Assembly: GCF_001424195.1 (NCBI RefSeq)
Contig: NZ_LMOO01000001.1
Coordinates: 2,090,812 to 2,154,811 of the forward strand
Source: Cellulomonas sp. Leaf334
GTDB taxonomy: Bacteria > Actinomycetota > Actinomycetes > Actinomycetales > Cellulomonadaceae
Length of the DNA: 64,000 nt
Direction of reading: 5' to 3'
A model generated the notes under the pieces. The model saw only the letters and a program-made list of their open reading frames with translations. It searched no databases and was not told the DNA's origin. Position numbers and translations under genes: made by a program. This document shows positions 1-8,665 of this stretch, piece after piece. The number at the start of each line of letters is the position of its first letter. Positions within the stretch are counted from its first letter, which is position 1.

Positions 1-195
1 GCGTCGTTCGGGGTCGGCCGCGGGGTCGCGGACCTGTACGGGTTCCCGCTCACCGGGTGGGTGGCGTGGCTGATGCGGGTCGGGTTCTTCCTGCGTTTCA
101 TGCCGTCACGCGGCCGTGCGGTGCGGGTCCCGGGCGAGCTCGTCCGACGCTCACGGAGCACCCGGATCCCGGCGCGGGTGGTCGTCCCGCGCTGA
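1..195 (+). CDS. C-terminal end of an NDH-2-like NAD(P)/FAD oxidoreductase (partial)
   Basis: An open frame enters from the left edge and stops at TGA 193-195, giving 64 residues. The tail has a short hydrophobic stretch (GFPLTGWVAWLMRVGFFLRF) followed by an Arg-rich end. This resembles the amphipathic membrane-anchoring tail of type II NADH dehydrogenases, which oxidise NADH and reduce quinone at the inner membrane face. The FAD- and NAD-binding parts lie outside the window, so the family call rests on the tail alone. Other membrane-anchored flavoproteins are possible. Confidence 0.5.
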   Translation, partial: ASFGVGRGVADLYGFPLTGWVAWLMRVGFFLRFMPSRGRAVRVPGELVRRSRSTRIPARVVVPR

Positions 196-225
196 GCCCG
201 GCCGACCACGTGACAGGGTTGGCCC

Positions 226-2481
226 ATGGCGGACACGGAAGGGACGACGTTCCTCGCGCCCGGCGAGCCGGTCGACCTGGACAACTGCGCTCGCGAGCCC
301 ATCCACGTGCCGGGCAGCATCCAGCCGCGCGGGGTCTTCCTGGCCGTCACGGAGCCGGACCTGGTGGTGCGGCACGCGTCGGAGAACGTGCCCGAGATCC
401 TCGGGCACGCGGTCGCCGACGTCCTGGGCCACCCCCTGGAGCGCGTGCTCGGGGCCGACGCAGCCGGCGCGATCGAGCACCACGTCCGCACGTGGGGCAA
501 CCTCCGAGCCCGCAACCCGGTGCTGGTCACGGTGGGTGGCGTCGAGCTCGACGTGGTCCTGCACCGCATCCTCAGCGGCGAGAGCACCCTGCTGATCGTC
601 GAGCTGGAACCCGCGTCGGGACCGCGCCCGTTCTCGTTCCCGAACACGTACCAGGCGGTACGGGGTGCGGTCGAGCAGCTCAACCACGCGCACGACCTGG
701 CGCAGCTCTACGAGATCACCGCGCGTGAGGTCCGGGCGCTCACGGGGTTCGACCGTGTGATGATCTACCGCTTCGACGACGAGTACAACGGCGAGGTCGT
801 CGCGGAGGCCAGGCGCCCGGACCTCAACCCGTTCCTGGGCCTGCACTACCCCGCGTCCGACATCCCGCCGCAGGCTCGCGCGCTCTACGAGCAGAGCTGG
901 GTGCGGCTCATCTCCGACGTCGGCTACACCCCGGCACGGATCGTGCCGGGTCTCGACGAGGAGACAGGCCTGCCGCTCGACCTCACGCACTCGATCCTGC
1001 GCAGCGTCTCGCCCATCCACATCGAGTACCTGGGCAACATGGGCGTCGCCGCGTCGATGTCGATCTCGCTGCTGCGCGACGGCCGGCTCTGGGGGCTGAT
1101 CGCGTGCCACCACTACTCGGGCCCGCACGACCCTCCGTACGGGGTGCGTGCAGCGGCGGAGTTCCTCGGCTCCAGCCTGTCGCTGCGTCTGGTGGCGCGC
1201 GTCGAGGAGGACGAGCTCGAGGCCCGTGTCCGTGCGGCGCAGACCCTGACGGTGCTGCTGAGCGCCGGCCGGGACCACGACCGCGCGCTGGCGTCCACCC
1301 TCGTCGGCAGGACGTCCGTGCTCGACCTCGTCCCGGCGCAGGGTGCGGTCGTCTGCGCGGACGGCGTCGTCGACCACGTCGGGCGCGTCCCCGCCGACCC
1401 CACGGCCCTGCTGGCGTGGGTGGCGGAGCAGGACGCCGAGGTCGTCGTCCGCGACGCTCTGCCCGAGCAGGAGCCCGCGCTCGCCGCGCACGTCCCGGAG
1501 GTCGCCGGCCTGCTCGCCCTGCGCCTCCCCGACGGGCAGTCGGTCGTGTGGCTCCGGCACGAGGCGGTGCACAACGTCGACTGGGGTGGTGACCCGCACA
1601 ACAAGGCGATCGCCACCCGCGAGGGCGACGACGTCCGCCTCAGCCCGCGCAAGTCGTTCGCGGCGTGGCGGGAGACCGTGCGAGGGCGCAGCGAGCCGTG
1701 GACCGAGCGGGAGGTGCGGTCCGCGGAGGAGCTGCGGGCGCGCCTGCTGGAGGTGCTCCTGGAGCGGTCACGGCTGCAGGTCCGGGCCGCCGAGACCGTG
1801 CAGCGCAGCCTGCTGCCGGCGACCGTCCCCGACCCGGAGGGCTGGTCTGTCCACGCCCGCTACGAGCCCGCCGCCGGTGGCAGGGTGGGCGGCGACTGGT
1901 ACGACGCCCTCGAGCTCCCGGACGGACGGCTCGCGGTGGTGGTCGGTGACGTCGCGGGGCACGGGCTCTCGGCCGCGGCGGCGATGGGACAGCTCCGCAA
2001 CGCGCTGCGGGCGTACCTGCTCCGCGGCGACTCCCCGGCGCAGACCCTCGCCTCGCTGGACCACGTGGTCCGCTGGACGATGCCGTTCGAGATGGCGACC
2101 GTCGTCGTCGCCCTCGTGGACCTGGCCGCGGGCGAGGTCGAGCTCTCGGTCGCGGGCCACCCGCGGCCCCTGCTCCTGTCACCCGGCGGTTCCGCGGAGC
2201 TGCTCGAGCTGCCCGTCGACCGGCCGCTCGGCGCCGGGACGGGCGAGCCGCCGACGACGACGCTGACCCTGCCTCCCGGTGGGGGGCTCGTGCTGTACAG
2301 CGACGGGCTCGTCGACTCCCGCCAGACCTCGCTGCGCGCGGGGCTGCGGCGTCTGCGCGCCCAGTTCGACGGGAGTGACGGGCGTCCCGTCGACATCGAC
2401 GAGGTCCTGCGCGAGTGCCGCGACCCCGCGTCGGTGGACGACGTGACGCTGCTGCTGCTCTGCCGGGACGCCGACCAGTAG
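226..2481 (+). CDS. Bacteriophytochrome with PP2C-type (SpoIIE-like) phosphatase output
   Basis: A 751-residue red/far-red photoreceptor fused to a serine/threonine phosphatase. The PAS domain (about 15-125) has the biliverdin-attachment Cys at position 21, in the context NCAREPIHVPGSIQPRG. The GAF domain (about 145-325) carries PASDIP at 209-214 and the paired His at 295-296. The PHY domain has WGGDPH at 453-458 and the tongue motif SPRKSF at 473-478. From about 520 a PP2C/SpoIIE domain follows, with metal-site signatures RVGGDWYD (553-560) and GDVAGHG (574-580). There is no histidine kinase, so light probably controls dephosphorylation of an unidentified partner, perhaps an anti-anti-sigma protein as for other SpoIIE-type phosphatases. 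No heme oxygenase gene lies beside it. The start is the first ATG giving an intact PAS domain; its ribosome site is weak. Confidence 0.93.
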   Translation: MADTEGTTFLAPGEPVDLDNCAREPIHVPGSIQPRGVFLAVTEPDLVVRHASENVPEILGHAVADVLGHPLERVLGADAAGAIEHHVRTWGNLRARNPVLVTVGGVELDVVLHRILSGESTLLIVELEPASGPRPFSFPNTYQAVRGAVEQLNHAHDLAQLYEITAREVRALTGFDRVMIYRFDDEYNGEVVAEARRPDLNPFLGLHYPASDIPPQARALYEQSWVRLISDVGYTPARIVPGLDEETGLPLDLTHSILRSVSPIHIEYLGNMGVAASMSISLLRDGRLWGLIACHHYSGPHDPPYGVRAAAEFLGSSLSLRLVARVEEDELEARVRAAQTLTVLLSAGRDHDRALASTLVGRTSVLDLVPAQGAVVCADGVVDHVGRVPADPTALLAWVAEQDAEVVVRDALPEQEPALAAHVPEVAGLLALRLPDGQSVVWLRHEAVHNVDWGGDPHNKAIATREGDDVRLSPRKSFAAWRETVRGRSEPWTEREVRSAEELRARLLEVLLERSRLQVRAAETVQRSLLPATVPDPEGWSVHARYEPAAGGRVGGDWYDALELPDGRLAVVVGDVAGHGLSAAAAMGQLRNALRAYLLRGDSPAQTLASLDHVVRWTMPFEMATVVVALVDLAAGEVELSVAGHPRPLLLSPGGSAELLELPVDRPLGAGTGEPPTTTLTLPPGGGLVLYSDGLVDSRQTSLRAGLRRLRAQFDGSDGRPVDIDEVLRECRDPASVDDVTLLLLCRDADQ

Positions 2482-2489
2482 GGCGACGA

Positions 2490-2520
2490 CGGACGGTCGG
2501 GACCGCACTCCGACCGTCCG
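2490..2520. terminator. Stem-loop between convergent genes
   Basis: An 11-bp perfect inverted repeat, CGGACGGTCGG and CCGACCGTCCG with a 9-nt loop, lies between the 3' ends of the phytochrome and glucanase genes. It has no T-run, as is usual in high-GC actinobacteria. It probably acts in both directions. Confidence 0.6.
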
Positions 2521-2537
2521 CCGCCGCGATCGAGGGG

Positions 2538-5500
2538 TCAGTTCCGGGTGATGGTGAACGTGGACGTCGTGTTCTTGATGTCCTGCGCGTTGCCGCTCAG
2601 GCGCAGGTTGGTGAAGGTCACCGACCCGACCGCGGGCCCCTGACCCTGCTCCGGCATCTCGTTGACCCAGATGCCGAACCCGGACTTCGCGTCCCAGGCG
2701 TCGCCGCTCTTGCGGGCACCCGTGATCGACACGTTGGTGAACGTGGTGTCGGTGATCGGGTTCTGCGGCTGGCTGCCCACGTAGTTGGTCTGGAACATGA
2801 TCCCGGAGTACGTCGGGTCGACGATGTCCACGTCGCTGACCCGGATGCCCTGGAACTTCTTCGAGGCGGAGAACACCCAGATCGCGGGGAACGTCTGGTT
2901 GCCCCAGAAGTGGCCGCCGGCGCGCACGATCGAGATGTTCTGGAAGCTCGTCGGTGCCGCGGAACCGAACTCGTCCATCGGGTACCCGAAGTCCAGCGAG
3001 CTGATCGTGATGCCGGAGTACACGAGCGTGTCCGCGATGTAGATGTTCCGGAACACGTTCCCGTACCCGCCGTAGACGGCGAGGCCCGCCGCGCGCCAGG
3101 TGACCAGGGACGTCAGGTTCTCGTAGACGTTCCCTGTCTGGCCGGTCCCGCCCGCGTCGGTGGCCGCGAACAGGGCGAACGAGTCGTCACCCGTGCCGCG
3201 CGCCTCGATGTTGGCGACGCGGTTGTTCGCGCTGCCGTTGGTCATGTTGATGCCGTCGGCGAACGTGTTCCGGATGCGCGAGTTCGTGATGGTGCTGCTG
3301 TCCATGTTGGACGCCCAGAACATGCAGATCATGTGCTCGACCCAGAGGTCGTCGACCGTCATGTTGGCGACGTTGGTGAAGTCCAGCACCTTGCCCGGGC
3401 CGTCGATGCGGCTGGTGTAGTTGCCGAAGTAGGCGAACCCGCGGAACTTCGAGCCGTTGGACGACGCCTCTGCACGGAAGCCGACGTCGGTGTTCTCCTG
3501 GCCCGTGGGCGCGAAGAACCGGGTGAACCAGGGCCCGGCGCCGACGATGTCGACCGCCTTGCCGTACACCTGGAACTTGCTCGACGTGCTGTAGTCCCCG
3601 GCGGGCAGGTACACGCCCTTGATCGCCCCGGTGGTGTCCATGCGCGCCCGGTCGAGCGCGTTCTGCACGTCCTGGTGCGTGAAGCCGGTGGGCTGCACGT
3701 ACTGCGCCGGGTTCGGGTTCGGCTTGGCGGTCGCCAGCTCGGTGTTGATGAAGTCGATCGTCACCGGCTGCGGGTTGCTCGCGGTGCGCTGCAGGCGGAT
3801 CGTGGCGCCGGCCGGGACCGTGGTGCCGAGCAGGGTGCTGGCCTCGTCGTAGATGTGCCGCGGTCCTCCCGAGCCCGGCTGGTTGTTCGGGTTGGTCTCG
3901 TTGCCGTACAGCCACGCGAACCGTGACGTCAGGTCGAGGCGCTTGAGGAACGTGCCGTTGACGACGATGTCGATGCTGCCGCTGGCCCCGGTCCCGGCCG
4001 CGTTGTCCGGGATGGAGAAGCGCGTGACCAGCGTGTTCGTCGGATTCTTCGTCGTCCATTCCACGTAGGAGCCGACGGCGGACAAGGTGGCGGCACGTCG
4101 CCCCGACGCTTCGCCGGCCAGGTCGCCGACCGTGCGGTTGGGGCCGACGAGCACCGCGCCGCCGCCCGTGCGGCCTTCCTCGGACTCGTACATGTCGAAC
4201 GGCAGGCGCGCACCGCGACCGACGAAGATCCCGCTGGTGACCACGTTGTTCGCCTGCTTGCCGGGCACCTCGGTGGAGTCTGCGGCCACCGCGCTGGACA
4301 CGTCGTACGTGCCGTTCCCGGCGGTCCAGGTGCCCAGGTTCACCGACCCGCTCGTCGCCCCGGCGGCGATCGCGCCGCCGATCGAGCCGGTGAGCGTCCT
4401 GACCACGGTGCCCGTCGTCGAGTCCTTGATCGTGACCGTCAGGCCGTGCGCGGCGGTCGACGTCGCGATGGTGCCGTTGTTGGCGACGGCGCCTGTGAAC
4501 GTCACGACCGCGCCCGCGGCGGGGTTGCTCGGCGACCAGCTGACCACGGGGACCAGGTCGGAGCTCTGCACCGGCGAGACCACGAGCTTCGTCGGGTTGC
4601 TGAAGGCGTTGTTCGACTCGTTCTGCTCGACCACGGTGTTCGCCGGGTCGACGGTGGCGCCGATCGTGTACGAGCCGGCCGCCCGGGCGCCGATCGATCC
4701 CGTGACGGTCGCGGTGGCGCCGGCGGCCAGGGCGCCGACGTTCGCGGTGACGGCGTTCTGCCCGTCGACCTGGAACGCGAGGGTCGTGGCCGCCGACGCG
4801 GACGTGCCGACGTTCCTCACCGTCGCGGTGAGGGTGACCGGGGTGGACTCCGTCGCGTTGGCCGTCCCCGTCACCCCGGTGACGGTGAGGTCCGGGTTGG
4901 GGGCCGCCGCGCCGAACACCTGGAGCTCGGCCACCTGGCCGTTGCCGGCGCCCGTGTTGCCCGTGAAGACGAGCCGGACGTCGGTCGCGGTGCCGCTGAC
5001 GGGCACGGTGACGGTGTTGCCGGTGGACGGGCTGAACGCCCGGCCCGCGGACGTCGCGAGCGTGGTGAACGCCCCGGTCCCCGTGCGGCCCTGCACCTCG
5101 AACGTCTGGGTGCGGTTGCCCCACGCGCCGTCCGGGTTGAGCTTGACCGTGACGGCCGACAGCTGGCTGGCCGACGCGAGCGTCACCGTGAGGTTGCTCG
5201 GGTACTGGCCGCCCGCACCCTCCCAGTAGGTGCCGAGGTTGCCGTCGACCGCGTTGCCGGCGCCGTAGGTCCACTCGGTGGAGGACGCGGCGATCGGGCG
5301 GCTGAGCGCGAGGTTCTGGCCGGTGGGCGGGGACGTCGTCGTCGGGGTGGGTGTCGGCGTGCTGGTGCCGTGGACCTCGAGCTCCGAGAGCTGTCCTGCG
5401 GGCCAGCCGGTGTTGCCGGTGATGCTCAGCCGGACGTACCGCACGGAGGTGTCGGTGACGTCGACGTTCACGGTGTTGGCCTGGCCGGGGTCGAACGTGT

Positions 5501-5876
5501 AGCCGGCCTGGCTCTTCAGGGTGCTGAACGTGGTGCCGTTGGTGGAGCCCTGCACGGTGATCGTCTGCGTGCGGGCGCCCCACGCGCCCGTCGGCAGCTT
5601 GAGGGTCAGGTCGGTGACCGTGGCGGCGCTGCCGAGGTCCACCTGCACCCACTGCGGGAACTGGTTGTTGGTCGACTCCCAGTACGTGGCCTGGTTCCCG
5701 TCGGTGACGTTGCCCGCGCCGTAGACGTCCGCCGTGCTGCTGGCGGTGGCGGGCTTGCCCGCGGCGAGGTTGGGCTCGGCGGCCGTCGCGCTCGGCGCCA
5801 CCAGCGCGAGGCCGAGCGGTACGACGAGCGCAGCCGTGGTGGCGCCCGCGACGGCGAGCCTGACGTTCCTTCTCAT
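2538..5876 (-). CDS. Secreted multi-domain GH87 alpha-1,3-glucanase (mutanase/mycodextranase)
   Basis: A 1,112-residue exported polysaccharide hydrolase. A signal peptide (about 1-32, ending ATAAEP) is followed by two discoidin-like F5/8-type carbohydrate-binding domains (about 35-170 and 187-322) joined by a TPTPTPTT linker, two CARDB-like beta domains (about 328-435 and 438-552), a CBM-like module (about 555-712) and a parallel beta-helix catalytic domain to the end. Asp874, Asp897 and Asp898 (in ADGIN and TGDDS) have the same 23/24-residue spacing as the catalytic Asp triad known in Paenibacillus/Bacillus GH87 enzymes. The expected substrate is alpha-1,3-glucan of fungal walls or biofilms. 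The start at ATG 5876 has GAGGA eight bases upstream; the frame stays open further upstream, but that part looks non-coding. Confidence 0.88.
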   Translation of the reverse strand: MRRNVRLAVAGATTAALVVPLGLALVAPSATAAEPNLAAGKPATASSTADVYGAGNVTDGNQATYWESTNNQFPQWVQVDLGSAATVTDLTLKLPTGAWGARTQTITVQGSTNGTTFSTLKSQAGYTFDPGQANTVNVDVTDTSVRYVRLSITGNTGWPAGQLSELEVHGTSTPTPTPTTTSPPTGQNLALSRPIAASSTEWTYGAGNAVDGNLGTYWEGAGGQYPSNLTVTLASASQLSAVTVKLNPDGAWGNRTQTFEVQGRTGTGAFTTLATSAGRAFSPSTGNTVTVPVSGTATDVRLVFTGNTGAGNGQVAELQVFGAAAPNPDLTVTGVTGTANATESTPVTLTATVRNVGTSASAATTLAFQVDGQNAVTANVGALAAGATATVTGSIGARAAGSYTIGATVDPANTVVEQNESNNAFSNPTKLVVSPVQSSDLVPVVSWSPSNPAAGAVVTFTGAVANNGTIATSTAAHGLTVTIKDSTTGTVVRTLTGSIGGAIAAGATSGSVNLGTWTAGNGTYDVSSAVAADSTEVPGKQANNVVTSGIFVGRGARLPFDMYESEEGRTGGGAVLVGPNRTVGDLAGEASGRRAATLSAVGSYVEWTTKNPTNTLVTRFSIPDNAAGTGASGSIDIVVNGTFLKRLDLTSRFAWLYGNETNPNNQPGSGGPRHIYDEASTLLGTTVPAGATIRLQRTASNPQPVTIDFINTELATAKPNPNPAQYVQPTGFTHQDVQNALDRARMDTTGAIKGVYLPAGDYSTSSKFQVYGKAVDIVGAGPWFTRFFAPTGQENTDVGFRAEASSNGSKFRGFAYFGNYTSRIDGPGKVLDFTNVANMTVDDLWVEHMICMFWASNMDSSTITNSRIRNTFADGINMTNGSANNRVANIEARGTGDDSFALFAATDAGGTGQTGNVYENLTSLVTWRAAGLAVYGGYGNVFRNIYIADTLVYSGITISSLDFGYPMDEFGSAAPTSFQNISIVRAGGHFWGNQTFPAIWVFSASKKFQGIRVSDVDIVDPTYSGIMFQTNYVGSQPQNPITDTTFTNVSITGARKSGDAWDAKSGFGIWVNEMPEQGQGPAVGSVTFTNLRLSGNAQDIKNTTSTFTITRN

Positions 5877-6236
5877 GGGTCGTCCTCGTTCTCCCGCGTT
5901 CTGCGGGCTCGGCGCCGGGCGGGCTGCTCGGACCGAGGACCTGCGCGCCCGGCTCTGGACGCGCGGGACCGGCCCGCCGGGGGCGTCGGTGCCCCGTCGG
6001 CGCGAGCACGGCGGTGAACTGCGGAGCTGTTTTTCGGGCATGGCTTTCTTGCACGACGTAGCCGAGTCGTCCGACTGTTGCGACCCTGCACACCACTTTG
6101 TGCGCAGTCCTTGTCGAGTTTTTGCGGCTTCGTGACCAGACACTACGAAGCACGGTCGGGGGAGTCAAGGGATGGCGCGAAATGGGCACAGCAGCCTGTG
6201 ACTGCACGCGCTCCCACGGCCAGGTACCGTCCCCCC
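5877..6236. other. Non-coding divergent promoter region
   Basis: These 360 bases separate the glucanase and the acyltransferase genes. The stretch from about 6020 to 6135 is noticeably AT-richer than its surroundings and probably holds the glucanase promoter. I found no clear -35/-10 pair and no CebR-type palindrome of the kind that controls cellulases in actinobacteria. Confidence 0.4.
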
Positions 6237-6818
6237 GTGACGCTCCGACGAACCCTGGCCCGCGCCTACTGGCGAGTGAGCCGCTGGACCCTGCAGACGG
6301 AACGCGTGCCCGTCGACGGTGCCGGGCTGTTGATCGGCGCGCCCCACACGTCGAACTGGGACTTCATCCTCATGCTGGCGATCTCCGGCGAGGCCGGCCT
6401 GAAGATCCGCTGGCTCGGCAAGCACCAGCTCTTCACAGGCCTCGCCGGACCGCTGATGCGCGGGCTCGGCGGCATCCCGGTGGACCGTCGGGACCCCGCG
6501 GGTCTGGTCGACGAGCTCGTGGCGCGGATCCAGGGCGGCGACCGGTTCTACCTCGTCGTCACGCCCGAGGGCACGCGCAGCGGCTCGGGCTGGAAGTCGG
6601 GGTTCTACCGGATCGCCCGCGCCACCGACCTGCCGGTCACCCTCGGGTACGTGGACCGGACCACGATGACCGCCGGGCTCGGACCGACTCTGCGGCTGAC
6701 CGGCGACGTCGCCGCCGACATGGACGTCGTGCGCGCCTTCTACGCCGACAAGTCCGGCTTCGCGCCCTCCCGCCGGACCGAGCCGCGCCTCCGGGAGGAG
6801 CTCCCGGAGGCGCCCTGA
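6237..6818 (+). CDS. PlsC-like lysophospholipid/glycerol acyltransferase
   Basis: A compact 193-residue acyltransferase. It has the catalytic box HTSNWD (an HX4D motif), the GGIPVDR acceptor-site block and the PEGTRS motif of the 1-acyl-glycerol-3-phosphate acyltransferase superfamily. It should transfer an acyl chain to a lysophospholipid or a related hydroxyl acceptor at the membrane. The exact substrate cannot be read from the sequence. GTG 6237 is chosen because it begins just before the first conserved block; upstream in-frame codons (for example GTG 6198) would add an unconserved tail. No good ribosome site precedes it. It converges on the epoxide hydrolase gene, with 2 bases between stops. 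Confidence 0.8.
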   Translation: MTLRRTLARAYWRVSRWTLQTERVPVDGAGLLIGAPHTSNWDFILMLAISGEAGLKIRWLGKHQLFTGLAGPLMRGLGGIPVDRRDPAGLVDELVARIQGGDRFYLVVTPEGTRSGSGWKSGFYRIARATDLPVTLGYVDRTTMTAGLGPTLRLTGDVAADMDVVRAFYADKSGFAPSRRTEPRLREELPEAP

Positions 6819-6820
6819 CC

Positions 6821-7903
6821 TCAGGCGAGCGAGCGGAAGAACGCGTCGACGTCCTCGACCAGCACGTCCGTCGCCTCGTGCGCTGCGTAGTGGCCGGGGG
6901 TGTCGTAGACGTTCCAGCGCACGATGTTCGCGTGGTCGCGGTGCGCGAACCGGCGGACCGACAGGAAGTCGTTGGTCGAGCCGGCGAGCGCCGTGGGGGT
7001 GGTGGTCGGGCCGGCCGGGTGCTCCGTCGAGTCGGTCATCTCCTTGTAGAAGCGGATCGACGAGCCGGCGGTGCGCGTGAACCACGAGACCGCGACGTTG
7101 GCGACGACGAACTCGTCGTCCAGCCCGACCATGAGCTGGCCGTTCCAGCCGAGCAGCCCGGTCGGGGAGTCCGCGAGCGCGTGCGCGAGGGTCTGCGGCT
7201 GCTGGGACTGGAGCACGTTGAACGCGCCCATCGACTCCCAGAACCACTGCAGCTTCGCCATCGCCGCCTGCTCGTCCTCGGTGAGGTCTGCCAGCTCCGC
7301 CGGGTCACCCGACGGGAACGAGAACAGCTGGGTGACGTGCACGCCGATGACGTGCGGGTCGATCCGGCCGAGCTCGGGGGAGATCATCGAGCCGGCGTCG
7401 TTGCCCACGGCGCCGTAGCGCTCGTAGCCGAGGCGTGCCATGAGCTCCTTCCAGGCGCGGGCGGTCCGGGGGATGTCCCAGCCGCGGTCGGTCGTCGGCC
7501 CGGAGAACCCGAAGCCCGGCAGCGAGGGGATGACCAGGTCGTAGCCGGCGGCGGTGAGGGGCTCGATCACGTCGAGGTACTCGACGACGGACCCGGGCCA
7601 GCCGTGCGTGAGGATCAGCGCGACGGGGTCGGCCGCGCCGGAGCGGACGTGCAGGAAGTGGATGCTCTGCCCGTCGATCTCGGTGGTGAACTGCGGGTAC
7701 GCGTTGAGGCGCGCCTCGAGCGCGCGCCAGTCGAAGGTCGTGCGCCAGTGCTCCGCCCACGCCTTCACCTGGCTGAGGGCGACGCCGTAGTCGCTGCCCG
7801 AGCCGGGGAGCTCGTCGGTCCACCGGGTGCGGGCGAGCCGGTCCTGGAGGTCGTCGAGCTCGGCCTGCGGGACATCGACGCGGAAGGGCTGGATGGTGGA
7901 CAT
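6821..7903 (-). CDS. Epoxide hydrolase family alpha/beta hydrolase
   Basis: A 360-residue protein with the N-terminal EHN domain of microsomal-type epoxide hydrolases followed by an alpha/beta-hydrolase fold. The oxyanion loop HGWPGS is at 100-105, the nucleophile is Asp169 in GNDAGS, and a late GHYAAHE segment supplies the probable catalytic His. The family opens epoxides to diols; the natural substrate is unknown. It is transcribed divergently from a TetR gene with two palindromic operators between them, so it is very likely the regulated target and perhaps a detoxification enzyme. Confidence 0.88.
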   Translation of the reverse strand: MSTIQPFRVDVPQAELDDLQDRLARTRWTDELPGSGSDYGVALSQVKAWAEHWRTTFDWRALEARLNAYPQFTTEIDGQSIHFLHVRSGAADPVALILTHGWPGSVVEYLDVIEPLTAAGYDLVIPSLPGFGFSGPTTDRGWDIPRTARAWKELMARLGYERYGAVGNDAGSMISPELGRIDPHVIGVHVTQLFSFPSGDPAELADLTEDEQAAMAKLQWFWESMGAFNVLQSQQPQTLAHALADSPTGLLGWNGQLMVGLDDEFVVANVAVSWFTRTAGSSIRFYKEMTDSTEHPAGPTTTPTALAGSTNDFLSVRRFAHRDHANIVRWNVYDTPGHYAAHEATDVLVEDVDAFFRSLA

Positions 7904-7924
7904 GGCGGCCTCCTCAAGTTGGAA

Positions 7925-7974
7925 CGGAACGTACCGTTCCGCTGAGAACGAGAGTAGCGGAATGAATCATTCCG
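7925..7974. promoter_or_regulatory. Twin TetR-type operators
   Basis: Two 17-bp palindromes share the pattern CGGAA-N7-TTCCG: CGGAACGTACCGTTCCG at 7925-7941 and CGGAATGAATCATTCCG at 7958-7974. Their centres are 33 bp apart, about three helical turns. They sit in the 93-bp gap between the divergent hydrolase and TetR genes, so one regulator could repress both. The repeat is visible directly; the link to this TetR protein is inferred. Confidence 0.8.
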
Positions 7975-7996
7975 TTCAAGTGCTAGCGTCCTCGTC

Positions 7997-8626
7997 ATGA
8001 CCACTCCCCTGAGCGGGCGCAAGGCCCAGGCGGCGCGCAACGACGAGGCGATCCTGGCGGCGGCGCGGACCGTGTTCATGCGCTCGCCCGATGCACCGAT
8101 CTCGGCGGTCGCGCAGGAGGCCGGCGTCGGGATCAGTGCGCTCTACCGCCGGTTCGCCGGCAAGGAGGACCTGCTGGCCACCCTCTGCGCCGACGGGCTG
8201 CGGCGGTTCATCGCCGTCGCCGAGCGTGCCGCGCAGCTGCCGGACCCGTGGGAGTCGTTCGTCGCGTTCGTCGGCGGCGTGATCGAGGAGGACACCCACT
8301 CGCTGACCGTGCACCTCGCCGGCACGTTCACGCCGACCCCCGAGCTCCGCGGGCTCGCGCAGCAGGCCAGCGACCTCGGCGACGCGATCTTCGGTCGCGC
8401 CGTCGCCGCAGGCGCGGTCCGCGCGGACCTCGTGACGGAGGACGTCGCCATGATCTTCGAGCAGGTCACCGCCGTCCGCCTCGACGACCCCGGGCGCACG
8501 CGCGTCCTGCGGGCGCGGTACCTCGCGCTGCTGCTCGACGCCGTGCGCCCCGCAGCCCGGACCGAGGCCCTGCCCGGCCCTGGTCCCACCGGCCCCGAGC
8601 TCGGTGCGCGGTGGGTCCCGCGCTGA
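7997..8626 (+). CDS. TetR-family transcriptional regulator
   Basis: A 209-residue repressor. The N-terminal helix-turn-helix (about 14-60) reads AILAAARTVF...ISAVAQEAGVGISALYRRFAGKEDLL, typical of TetR. The C-terminal half should bind an effector. It is divergent from the epoxide hydrolase gene, and the twin palindromes in the gap are its likely operators, giving autoregulation and control of the hydrolase. The ligand is unknown; an epoxide or aromatic metabolite would be reasonable. Confidence 0.92.
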   Translation: MTTPLSGRKAQAARNDEAILAAARTVFMRSPDAPISAVAQEAGVGISALYRRFAGKEDLLATLCADGLRRFIAVAERAAQLPDPWESFVAFVGGVIEEDTHSLTVHLAGTFTPTPELRGLAQQASDLGDAIFGRAVAAGAVRADLVTEDVAMIFEQVTAVRLDDPGRTRVLRARYLALLLDAVRPAARTEALPGPGPTGPELGARWVPR

Positions 8627-8665
8627 GCAGGCCGGTGTCGGAGGGTGTCGCTACGGTCGGGACGC

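Noticed and set aside
151..1599. Long minus-strand frame opposite the phytochrome gene
   Set aside because: No recognisable motif; the plus-strand gene has all phytochrome signatures.
3187..6207. A 1,006-codon open frame on the minus strand overlapping the glucanase in another frame
   Set aside because: Its translation is Arg/His/Gly-rich with no domain; it is a by-product of GC-rich third positions in the real gene.
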